DNA from: Planctomycetes bacterium UBA1135
GTDB lineage: Bacteria; Planctomycetota; UBA1135
Assembly (NCBI GenBank): GCA_002311925.1
Contig: DCAK01000046.1
Span: 1,789-11,281, forward strand
Direction of reading: 5' to 3'
DNA length: 9,493 nt
Below are positions 1-5,459 of this stretch, piece after piece. How positions within the stretch are numbered: the stretch's first letter is position 1; every line of letters starts with the position of its first letter. The notes beneath the pieces were generated by a model. The model was not told the origin of the DNA and made no database searches. It saw only the letters and a list, made by a program, of their open reading frames with translations. The translations under genes were made by a program, and so were the position numbers.

Positions 1-98
1 TGGTACTTGTGAAGCGCCAGCGTCCGAGTCTCGGTGTCGAAGAGTACGAAGTCGGTGAAGGTCCCGCCGGTATCGACCCCGACCCGTGGTCCGGTCAA
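1..98 (-). CDS. Hydantoinase/5-oxoprolinase family protein, N-terminal fragment (cut by window edge)
   Basis: Only the first 32 codons are inside the window. The translation contains VGVDTGGTFTDFVLFD at residues 6-21, the glycine-rich ATP-binding start of the Hydant_A_N domain found in HyuA-type N-methylhydantoinases, 5-oxoprolinases and acetone carboxylase subunits. These enzymes use ATP to open or carboxylate small cyclic amides or ketones; the substrate cannot be told from this piece. The start is taken as the TTG at 98-96, because an in-frame TGA lies at 125-123 and no ATG or GTG lies between. This TTG overlaps the TGA stop (97-95) of the upstream glycosylasparaginase gene as TTGA, which implies translational coupling. 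The family call is firm from the motif; the specific function is open. Confidence 0.85.
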   Translation of the reverse strand, partial: MTGPRVGVDTGGTFTDFVLFDTETRTLALHKY

Positions 99-1171
99 GA
101 CGGGAAGGCGATAGCGCAGGCTTCAAGCCGGGCGCCGGCGCCGTCGGCCACCGCGAACTTCTTCGACCCTGGTTTCCCCAGCATCGAGGCCGACCCGTAC
201 AGACCGTCCTTGCGGACCGCGTAGAAGGTCAGGCCGAAGGAGGGCCGGACGCCGGCCCAAAGGATTGGCTGCCAGTTGGCGCCCTTGCGAGCCTGTTTCC
301 CGACCCGGCGAAGGGCGTGGAGACAGGCTTCCTCGGGGGTATCACCAGCGCGCATCCGCTCGACCACAAGCCAGGAACCTCCCGAAAGGATGGCGGCCTC
401 GCCTCGGCCGGTGGCCCCGGCGGAACCCACCCCGTTGTCGCAGTAGAGCCCGCAACCGATGAGAGGGGAATCGCCGATGCGCCCGGGAATCTTGAAGGCC
501 AGGCCGCTGGTGGTGGTGCAGCAGCCCAGGCTGCCGTCCTGAGCCAGGGCCGAGCAGTGGATGGTCCCCCAGGGGCGGGCTTCCCCCTGCAAGGCGGGGT
601 CCACCGGTTCGCGGTCGCCCAGCGGCCAAAGGCGGTCGTCGTTGGTCCGCTTGGCCCGCCACTTGAGCCAGATCCTGCGGGCCCGCTCAGTGAGAAGCTC
701 GGTCGGCTTGAAGCCGTGTTCCAGGGCGAAGCGCCGAGCCCCGTCGGCGACCAGGTTCACATGGTCGGTGCGGTCCATCACCAGCTCGGCCACCCGGGCG
801 GGATGGAGGATGTCCTGGATGGCCCCCACCGAGCCGGCGTTGTGGGTGGGCCCGTCCATGCAGGCCGCGTCCAGGGTCACCTTGCCGTCCTCGTCGGGAA
901 GCCCGCCCAGCCCCACCGAGAGGTCGTTCGGGTCGGCTTCGACGATTCCCACCCCTTCCACGGCGGCGCTTACGGGACGAAGACGGTCCTCGCTCATGCG
1001 CTTGACGGCGTGGGCCACCGTGCCCAGGCCGTTGGCGGACGAAACGGCAACGGCTCCGGCGGGCGGATCGAAATCAGGGGTGGAGGAAGCCGGAAGAGGC
1101 AGGGCCCCCACGGCCAGGCCGGCACCTGCACCTTTCAGAAGCCCTCGGCGGGAAATTCCTGGGGATGCCAT
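95..1171 (-). CDS. Glycosylasparaginase (N4-(beta-N-acetylglucosaminyl)-L-asparaginase), Ntn-hydrolase family T2, Tat-exported
   Basis: This 358-residue protein belongs to the T2 asparaginase/aspartylglucosaminidase family, which cleaves the GlcNAc-Asn bond of glycoasparagines or hydrolyses asparagine. Visible hallmarks are DGPTHNAGSVGA (residues 106-117), the autocleavage site WGTIHCSA with Thr203 as expected N-terminal nucleophile of the beta chain, TTTSGLAFKIPGRIGDSP (219-236) and the substrate-pocket stretch ending GATGRGEAA. In characterised enzymes the residue before the nucleophile is Asp (HDT); here it is Gly. The ATG at 1171 is chosen because it starts a Tat signal (SRRGLLKG at 7-14, then a hydrophobic segment and PLPASS), so export to the periplasm is predicted. 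A longer in-frame ORF reaches 1237 but adds only an unlikely arginine-rich leader. The stop overlaps the start of the hydantoinase-like gene, so the pair probably acts together on amide substrates (inference). No good Shine-Dalgarno sequence is visible. Confidence 0.9.
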   Translation of the reverse strand: MASPGISRRGLLKGAGAGLAVGALPLPASSTPDFDPPAGAVAVSSANGLGTVAHAVKRMSEDRLRPVSAAVEGVGIVEADPNDLSVGLGGLPDEDGKVTLDAACMDGPTHNAGSVGAIQDILHPARVAELVMDRTDHVNLVADGARRFALEHGFKPTELLTERARRIWLKWRAKRTNDDRLWPLGDREPVDPALQGEARPWGTIHCSALAQDGSLGCCTTTSGLAFKIPGRIGDSPLIGCGLYCDNGVGSAGATGRGEAAILSGGSWLVVERMRAGDTPEEACLHALRRVGKQARKGANWQPILWAGVRPSFGLTFYAVRKDGLYGSASMLGKPGSKKFAVADGAGARLEACAIAFPS

Positions 1172-1322
1172 GGGCGCACGATACACGCGCCCGCCGGGAC
1201 TGCCCCGCCGGCCGTGAAAGGGGATGGAGCGGACCACCCGGGGGCGGCCCTGAATCCACGACCGACGGAACCCCCTTGGGACGGCAATGCGACCTGAAGA
1301 GTTCCCTATTTCCTCTTTCGCC

Positions 1323-1790
1323 CTACTTCTGCAGGGTTCCCGACCAGAAAATCCTGGCTCGGTGGGAATAAGGCCGGAAGGTGAAGCGACTCACCATGGC
1401 TTGAACCACTTGTCCTTCGGTAAGCACCAATCCTGAATCACGAAACCACTCGATATCCAGACCCTTCTTCAGGTAGAGATGACTGCCAGTATTGGAATCA
1501 AACACCCTCAAGATCCCTTCTTCAACGGTATGACCACCCGGGTGATTTCCAGCTGCTCTCTCGTCGGTCCAGATTTCACGCAACACGAATTCCCATCCGG
1601 AAGGGACCTCGTAAAGGTCGTGCCAGACCCAATCACCCACATCCACGAAACCGCTCAAGGTCCTCGCATGAGCCGAGGCGGGCGGAGGTGGAGTCGGATT
1701 CGCTTGGGAAACCTGCCCCCCCCCCAGCATTATTCCGAGAATAAACGCTGCGGTACAAGCCACACCGGCGGCCGAAGAAGAGAGTCTCAA
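1323..1790 (-). CDS. Hypothetical secreted protein with a poly-G tract in its signal peptide
   Basis: I do not recognise the family. From the TTG at 1790 the protein has 155 residues: a signal peptide (MRLSSS, hydrophobic ACTAAFILGIMLGGG, likely cleavage after VSQA at residue 30), a short proline-rich linker (NPTPPPPASA), then about 110 residues with alternating hydrophobic pattern (VPSGWEFVLREIW, LYLKKGLDIEW, LVLTEGQVVQAMV) suggesting a small beta-rich extracytoplasmic domain. The open frame continues upstream to 2051 but that part would overlap the selenoprotein gene on the other strand and has no start codon between 2048 and 1791 that I can support, so the TTG is preferred; it lacks a clear ribosome site. 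The coding strand carries ten consecutive Gs (1725-1716), where slippage would shift the frame. Base composition looks less GC-rich than neighbouring genes, hinting at a different origin. Confidence 0.6.
   Translation of the reverse strand: MRLSSSAAGVACTAAFILGIMLGGGQVSQANPTPPPPASAHARTLSGFVDVGDWVWHDLYEVPSGWEFVLREIWTDERAAGNHPGGHTVEEGILRVFDSNTGSHLYLKKGLDIEWFRDSGLVLTEGQVVQAMVSRFTFRPYSHRARIFWSGTLQK
1716..1725 (-). repeat. Homopolymer of ten G (C on plus strand) inside a coding region
   Basis: Ten consecutive C on the plus strand read as CTG GGG GGG GGG in the signal-peptide coding part of the hypothetical secreted protein. Tracts of this length are classic slippage sites and also classic sequencing-error sites. 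Gain or loss of one base would abolish the mature protein. Confidence 0.9.
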
Positions 1791-1895
1791 GGGGACGGGA
1801 GAAGGGGTGAAAGGAAAGGAGAGGGAGCAGTCTACTAGAGGACCTGGAAGCTGTGGGACGTCGAAGCCGTTGGCTCCTTTTCCTAAACTCCCTTT
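1791..1895. promoter_or_regulatory. Divergent intergenic region between the secreted-protein gene and the selenoperoxidase gene
   Basis: About 105 bases separate two divergent starts (TTG at 1790 on minus, ATG at 1896 on plus), so both promoters should lie here or nearby. I see no convincing sigma70 -35/-10 pair and no Shine-Dalgarno in front of either start; the bases just before the ATG at 1896 are pyrimidine-rich. The region is named by position only. Confidence 0.35.
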
Positions 1896-2447
1896 ATGGC
1901 TTGGATTCGGCAGGTCGGCGACGAGGATGCGGAGGGCCTGTTGGCTCGCATCTACCAGGATGCGGTGGCCCGGGCCGGAAAGGTCTGGAACATCGTCCGG
2001 CTGACCGGCATCAACCCCGGCCAGACTCGGGCCAGCTTGGCGCTGTACCAATCAATCATGCACCGCGACAGCCGGCTGCCCCCCCGCCTACGCGAAACCC
2101 TGGCGGTGGTGGTCAGCCGTGTCAACGACTGCTTCTACTGAATCCGCTCGCACGCCCACGACCTCCGTGTCGAGGTTGGTGAACCCGAACTGGCCGACGC
2201 CCTGGAGGCCGGCGGCTGGAGGGAAGCCCCCCTCAAAGGCCCTGAACAGGCCCTCTGCGCCTGGGCCGAGAAGCTGACCCTCACCCCGGGGGCGATGGAG
2301 GAGGCCGACGTCGACGCCCTCCACGACGCCGGCTGGAGCGACGAGGAAATCCACGACGCCTGCCAGGTCGTGGCCTACTTCAACTTCATCAACCGCATCG
2401 CCGACGGGCTCGGGGTGGACCCCGAACCGGAATGGGCTGAGGAGTAA
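1896..2447 (+). CDS. AhpD-like/carboxymuconolactone decarboxylase family peroxidase, predicted selenoprotein (TGA at 2139-2141 = Sec82)
   Basis: Read through one in-frame TGA, this gene encodes 183 residues matching the peroxidase-related branch of the AhpD/CMD superfamily, small all-helical cytosolic thiol peroxidases. The TGA sits where the second Cys of the CxxC redox pair belongs: DCFY-U-IRSHAHDL, with Cys79 and Sec82. Family catalytic residues are spaced as in Mycobacterium tuberculosis AhpD (Glu118, Cys130, Cys133, His137): here Glu67, Cys79, Sec82, His86. The second cysteine is the peroxide-attacking one in AhpD, so Sec replaces the catalytic nucleophile. The sequence after the TGA is intact and family-typical (WAEKLTLTPGAMEEADVDAL, then YFNFINRIADGLGV, stop TAA 2445-2447), which argues against a decayed gene. 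A SECIS-like hairpin follows the TGA. The ATG at 1896 is fixed by an in-frame TAA at 1884-1886; no Shine-Dalgarno is seen. Standard gene callers would truncate it at residue 81 or drop it. The alternative is a nonsense mutation or sequencing error at a TGC codon. Confidence 0.85.
2157..2181 (+). promoter_or_regulatory. Putative bacterial SECIS element (selenocysteine insertion hairpin)
   Basis: Directly downstream of the TGA a hairpin can be drawn: CAC 2157-2159 pairs with GTG 2179-2181, GACCTC 2160-2165 pairs with GAGGTT 2172-2177 (one G-U), with a single bulged G at 2178 and a six-base apical loop CGTGTC at 2166-2171. That is nine base pairs. The loop begins 24 bases after the TGA, inside the roughly 16-37 base range reported for bacterial SECIS elements, and has a G in its first two positions, as the loose bacterial consensus requires for SelB binding. 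It lies within coding sequence, as in fdhF. Pairing is seen by eye; no folding energy was computed. Confidence 0.65.
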
Positions 2448-2493
2448 ATCTAGCCTCCCGAGAACTCGAATTCCAAGGTAGCGACAGCTAAAT

Positions 2494-3075
2494 CTAGGAT
2501 GGCCGGGCTGAAACTTTTTTGTCACTGAGGATACTTTGAAGAGATGCGACCTCGGTCTCATCTACCTCCAGGGTCCCCTGGAAGCCGGACTCGGTGAAAT
2601 CCCCGGTGAATCGCGCGGAGGGGAAGCGGGCCTCGATCTCGTCGCGAACCCCCAGCTTGGCGAAGGGCAACTCCAGGTGGAATGCAACCCGATCGGCGAG
2701 GTTAAGGGCTCCCGCGTCCTCCACCGCCTGGACCCCGGCGGCCCCGTAAGCCCGGACCAGGCCGCCCTTCCCCAGCTTGGTGCCTCCGAACCAGCGGACG
2801 CAGACCACCGCCGCGTCCTCGAGCCCCGCCGATTCCAGGGCCTGGAGGAGCGGGCGACCGGCGGTGCCGCCGGGTTCGCCATCGTCGGAATAGCGGTGGA
2901 AGCCGCAGAAGCGCCAAGCCCAGCACCAGTGGGTCGCCTTGGGGTGCTCGGCCCTGATGACTTTCAGCCGCTCGGAAAACGCCGCCTCGTCCCCCACCCG
3001 GAACACCAGGGCCAGGAAGCGGGATCCCCGGTCGTGGAGTTCCGCCCGGCCCTCGCCCGCTGGAACCCTTTTCAC
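2494..3075 (-). CDS. yigZ: YigZ/IMPACT family protein (UPF0029)
   Basis: The 193-residue product matches the YigZ/IMPACT family. The signature region is clear: HWCWAWRF (49-56), RYSDDGEPGGTAGRPLLQAL (61-80), VVCVRWFGGTKLGKGGLVRAYG (90-111), followed by the smaller ferredoxin-like C-terminal domain (from about residue 130). Escherichia coli YigZ is about 205 residues, so this is nearly full length. The family includes eukaryotic IMPACT, a translation regulator; the bacterial role is not settled, and nucleic-acid or ribosome binding is only suspected. The start is taken as GTG 3075-3073 because the longer open frame runs back into mtnP; it lies 5 bases after the mtnP stop, which indicates co-transcription with mtnP. 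No strong Shine-Dalgarno is visible. Confidence 0.9.
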   Translation of the reverse strand: MKRVPAGEGRAELHDRGSRFLALVFRVGDEAAFSERLKVIRAEHPKATHWCWAWRFCGFHRYSDDGEPGGTAGRPLLQALESAGLEDAAVVCVRWFGGTKLGKGGLVRAYGAAGVQAVEDAGALNLADRVAFHLELPFAKLGVRDEIEARFPSARFTGDFTESGFQGTLEVDETEVASLQSILSDKKVSARPS

Positions 3076-3080
3076 CGGGC

Positions 3081-3935
3081 TCAGGAGGTCAGAACCTCGA
3101 GGATGGCACGACGGTCGTCTGGGATTTGGTCGTCGGCCGTCATGACCGCCCCGCGGAGGACATCCCTCCAGGGGGAGGGGCCCAGCGCGGCCAACGCGGG
3201 AATGCTGCGCAGGACCAGTTCGCGCACGGCGTCCGCATTCCTGCGGGCTACCGCCACCACCGCCTCCACATCCACCTCGTCGTGGTCGGGGTGCCAGCAA
3301 TCGAAATCCGTAACCATGGCGATGCAGACAAACGCCATCCCGGCCTCGCGAGCCAGGCGGGCCTCGGTGGCCTGCGTCATTCCCACCACAGTCGCTCCCA
3401 GGTCGCGGTAGAGCTCACTTTCGGCGCGGGTGGAAAATTGCGGCCCCTCGATGCAGAGATAGGTGCCGCCCGAGTGGACTTTCACTGCCAGCCCCTGGGC
3501 GGCTTCCTCCACCGCGGCGAGGGTCGCGGGGCAGACTGGGTGGCCGAAGGGAACATGGGCGGCGATGCCGTCGCCGAAGAAGGTCGTGCCGCGGCGAAGG
3601 CTGCGGTCCACGAACTGGTCCACCAGGACGAAGTCACCGGGAGCGTGGGCTTCGGTGAGCGAGCCCACGGCGCTGACCGATAAAACCCGCTGAACTCCCA
3701 GGGCCCGCAGGGCGAAGAGGTTTGCCCGGTAGGGCACTTCGGAAGGGGTGTGGATGTGTCCGCGACCATGGCGGGGCAGGAAAGCGACGGGGACGCCGCC
3801 AAGCTTGCCCAGCAGGATGGCGTCGGAGGGTTTCCCGAAGGGGGTATCGGGGCGGAGTTCTTCGACCTCTTCAAGGCCGTCGAATCCGTAAACCCCGCTA
3901 CCGCCGAGGATTGCGAGGAGGGCCTGGTTTGCCAT
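3081..3935 (-). CDS. mtnP: S-methyl-5'-thioadenosine phosphorylase / PNP family 2
   Basis: This 284-residue enzyme phosphorolyses 5'-methylthioadenosine to adenine and methylthioribose-1-phosphate in methionine and purine salvage. Features in order: phosphate-binding GGSGVY (11-16), RHGRGH (55-60), YLCIEGPQFSTRAE (159-172), GMT (185-187), and TDFDCWHPDHDEV (209-221). Asp210 and Asp212 in the TDxD motif match the 6-aminopurine-binding aspartates of MTA phosphorylases, rather than the Asn typical of inosine/guanosine phosphorylases. The usual GMTNMPEAKLARE stretch reads GMTQATEARLARE, so promiscuity for other 6-aminopurine nucleosides is possible. The ATG at 3935 starts exactly at the family N-terminus (MANQALLAILGGSG); a longer open frame upstream is only the antisense-free reading of the truD repeat tail in another frame. 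The start lies inside the 3' end of truD (38-base overlap). A weak AAGAAGAG precedes it. Confidence 0.92.
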   Translation of the reverse strand: MANQALLAILGGSGVYGFDGLEEVEELRPDTPFGKPSDAILLGKLGGVPVAFLPRHGRGHIHTPSEVPYRANLFALRALGVQRVLSVSAVGSLTEAHAPGDFVLVDQFVDRSLRRGTTFFGDGIAAHVPFGHPVCPATLAAVEEAAQGLAVKVHSGGTYLCIEGPQFSTRAESELYRDLGATVVGMTQATEARLAREAGMAFVCIAMVTDFDCWHPDHDEVDVEAVVAVARRNADAVRELVLRSIPALAALGPSPWRDVLRGAVMTADDQIPDDRRAILEVLTS

Positions 3936-5391
3936 GACTCTTCTTGAACTTGGGGCCGCCGGGTTTGCCCCTAGGCGGACCGTCGAATTTCCGCCGGGGA
4001 GGGCCGTCGAATTTCCGCCGGGGCGGACCGTCGAATTTCCGCCGGGGAGGGCCGTCGAATTGCCGTCGGGGCGGACGCCCGTCCTTGCTCCGGGGGGGAC
4101 TGTCATCCCGGTCCCGGTAGGAGCTGGCGTACTTCTTCCGCGGCGGACGCTGGATGTCGCCTTTCTTGTCAGGCCAGGGCATGAGATGCCGCGACACGAA
4201 GAAACGGGGCACGGGGGCTTCGGGGTCGTCGGGCTTGGCCAGCCGCTTGCAGACCAGGGTGGCGTAGTGGCCGCGCGGCAACGTGAAACGCAGGCGCATC
4301 TTCTGGCTGTTGCGGTGCATCTCGTCCCGCTCGGCGGGCGCGGCCCGCAGGTACAGGGGCTCCATCAACAACGACCTGGGTTCCGACTTGGGTCGGAAAC
4401 CTGGCAGGTCGAGGGCCAGGAACTCCTCCTGGCTGATTCTTTCGCTGCGCAGGACCGCGTCGTAGAGACGGCTGGCCTCCGGCCCCAGGGCCTCCCCCAC
4501 CCCCAGGATGGGGATTTCCAGCGCCGCTAGTTTTTCCCGGGCCTCCGGCCCCAATTCCTCCCACACCGGCACCGAGCCGGCGTCTCCGGGCAACCACCAG
4601 ACGTCGTCGCCGCAAGCGGCCTTGACCGCCAGGCCGGCGGCGCGGTTCCAGAGATGCGACTGGTAGGCGAACAGGTGCATGGTCCGCTCGCGCGAACTCA
4701 CTCCCACATGAAGGGCACCGGCGAAGTCGGTGGGATCCTCGACCAGGCGGCGGAAGGCGCTCGATCCACGACGGCCCCGGCAGAATTCGGCCAAGGCCTT
4801 CCAATCCCCCCAACGCCTCTGGATTCCCGCCTTGAACCCCTCGATGACATCGCTGCCGTAGGGCGAGGGGGCGGCCAGCAGTGACTTGAGGGCGTTTTCG
4901 TACTTCCCCTTGAGGAGATTCTTGACGATGAAACCTTGGCCGTGGCGCAGGCATCCGAACCGCTGGTCGTCGAAATAGTTGGGAAGGCCGTGGGCCTTGA
5001 CCTGGGCCAAGTTGATGCGGATTCTCCGCATATCGTCGCCGGTGAGGTCGCGGACCACGATTTCGAACGAGTTACCGTCGCTGTCGGTGGTCTCCAATCC
5101 TCGCGGAGACTTACCGATGGTCCGCAAGGTCAGCTGGTGGTCCTTGAAATCGACCTTCCGGCCCCCCTCCACAGCCAAAAACTGGCCGGTGATGCCGTCC
5201 TTGTCCTTGAGACCGGCGAAAGACACGGCGGCGGGCTCGACCCCGGCCTCGCGAGCCAGGACCGCGATAGCCTCGGGAGTGGTCAGGCCGCGCTTAGTTG
5301 CCCGGTAAACCTGGAAAGAACCCTTGCCGAGAAGGCTCTCGTCGAGGATTTCGAAGACGCGGAAGTCGTTCTGGACGCGCTTGATGCGCAT
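3898..5391 (-). CDS. truD: tRNA pseudouridine(13) synthase TruD with a basic repeat tail
   Basis: TruD isomerises uridine 13 of tRNA to pseudouridine. The 497-residue product shows the family motifs: FAGLKDKDGITGQF (58-71), with Asp63 matching catalytic Asp80 of the E. coli enzyme, then HGLPNYFDDQRFG (134-146), the TRUD insertion domain in the middle, and YQSHLWNRAAG (243-253). The core ends near residue 408; E. coli TruD is about 349 residues. The remaining ~90 residues are highly basic and proline-rich (DKKGDIQRPPRKKYASSYRDRDD, abridged) and include four near-identical PPRRxFDG units, likely a disordered RNA-binding tail. The ATG at 5391 is chosen because the fold starts at MRIKRVQNDF; the open frame upstream to 5565 overlaps the preceding rluA-family gene. 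The 3' end overlaps mtnP by 38 bases. Second pseudouridine synthase in the same operon. Confidence 0.92.
   Translation of the reverse strand: MRIKRVQNDFRVFEILDESLLGKGSFQVYRATKRGLTTPEAIAVLAREAGVEPAAVSFAGLKDKDGITGQFLAVEGGRKVDFKDHQLTLRTIGKSPRGLETTDSDGNSFEIVVRDLTGDDMRRIRINLAQVKAHGLPNYFDDQRFGCLRHGQGFIVKNLLKGKYENALKSLLAAPSPYGSDVIEGFKAGIQRRWGDWKALAEFCRGRRGSSAFRRLVEDPTDFAGALHVGVSSRERTMHLFAYQSHLWNRAAGLAVKAACGDDVWWLPGDAGSVPVWEELGPEAREKLAALEIPILGVGEALGPEASRLYDAVLRSERISQEEFLALDLPGFRPKSEPRSLLMEPLYLRAAPAERDEMHRNSQKMRLRFTLPRGHYATLVCKRLAKPDDPEAPVPRFFVSRHLMPWPDKKGDIQRPPRKKYASSYRDRDDSPPRSKDGRPPRRQFDGPPRRKFDGPPRRKFDGPPRRKFDGPPRGKPGGPKFKKSHGKPGPPRNPRR
3977..4075 (-). repeat. Four 24-base tandem repeats encoding PPRRxFDG in the TruD tail
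   Basis: The unit containing CCGTCGAATTTCCGCCGGGG on the plus strand begins at 3980, 4004, 4028 and 4052, a period of exactly 24 bases (8 codons). Copies 1 and 3, and copies 2 and 4, agree best in the joining bases (GGA versus GGG), suggesting a 48-base duplication of an older 24-base pair. The copy starting at 4052 has diverged (TTGCCGTCG). The period keeps the frame, so copy number can change without breaking truD. Confidence 0.9.
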
Positions 5392-5405
5392 GGCTTTTTC
5401 ATTAT

Positions 5406-5438
5406 GCGGGGGAAGAGTCGGCTTCCCGCGGGGGGAAG
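5406..5438 (-). promoter_or_regulatory. Possible alternative hairpins in the truD leader
   Basis: In the 68 bases between the rluA-family stop and truD, the plus-strand element CTTCCC (5422-5427) can pair with GGGAAG on either side: 5410-5415 (6-base loop) or 5433-5438 (5-base loop). The two pairings exclude each other. No U tract follows, so this is not a clear terminator; it may be a leader structure or chance in GC-rich DNA. Confidence 0.3.
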
Positions 5439-5459
5439 GACGATTCGGAACCGGGGATT

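Noticed and set aside
86..1297. A 403-codon open frame on the plus strand
   Set aside because: It is antisense to the glycosylasparaginase gene, shows no family motif and is an artefact of GC-rich codon use.
1870..1895. TTGGCT as a -35 box for the selenoperoxidase
   Set aside because: A -10 at the right spacing would overlap the ATG and has no match to the consensus.
2139..2141. The TGA as an inactivating nonsense mutation (pseudogene)
   Set aside because: It hits exactly the redox Cys codon, the frame after it is intact and family-like to the natural stop, and a SECIS-like hairpin follows. I could not verify reads, so some doubt is kept in the confidence.
2536..3411. A 291-codon open frame on the plus strand
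   Set aside because: It is antisense to yigZ and mtnP, both of which have strong family motifs.
3977..4075. Regular repeats as a CRISPR array
   Set aside because: The period is 24 bases without unique spacers and the repeats encode PPRRxFDG in frame with truD.
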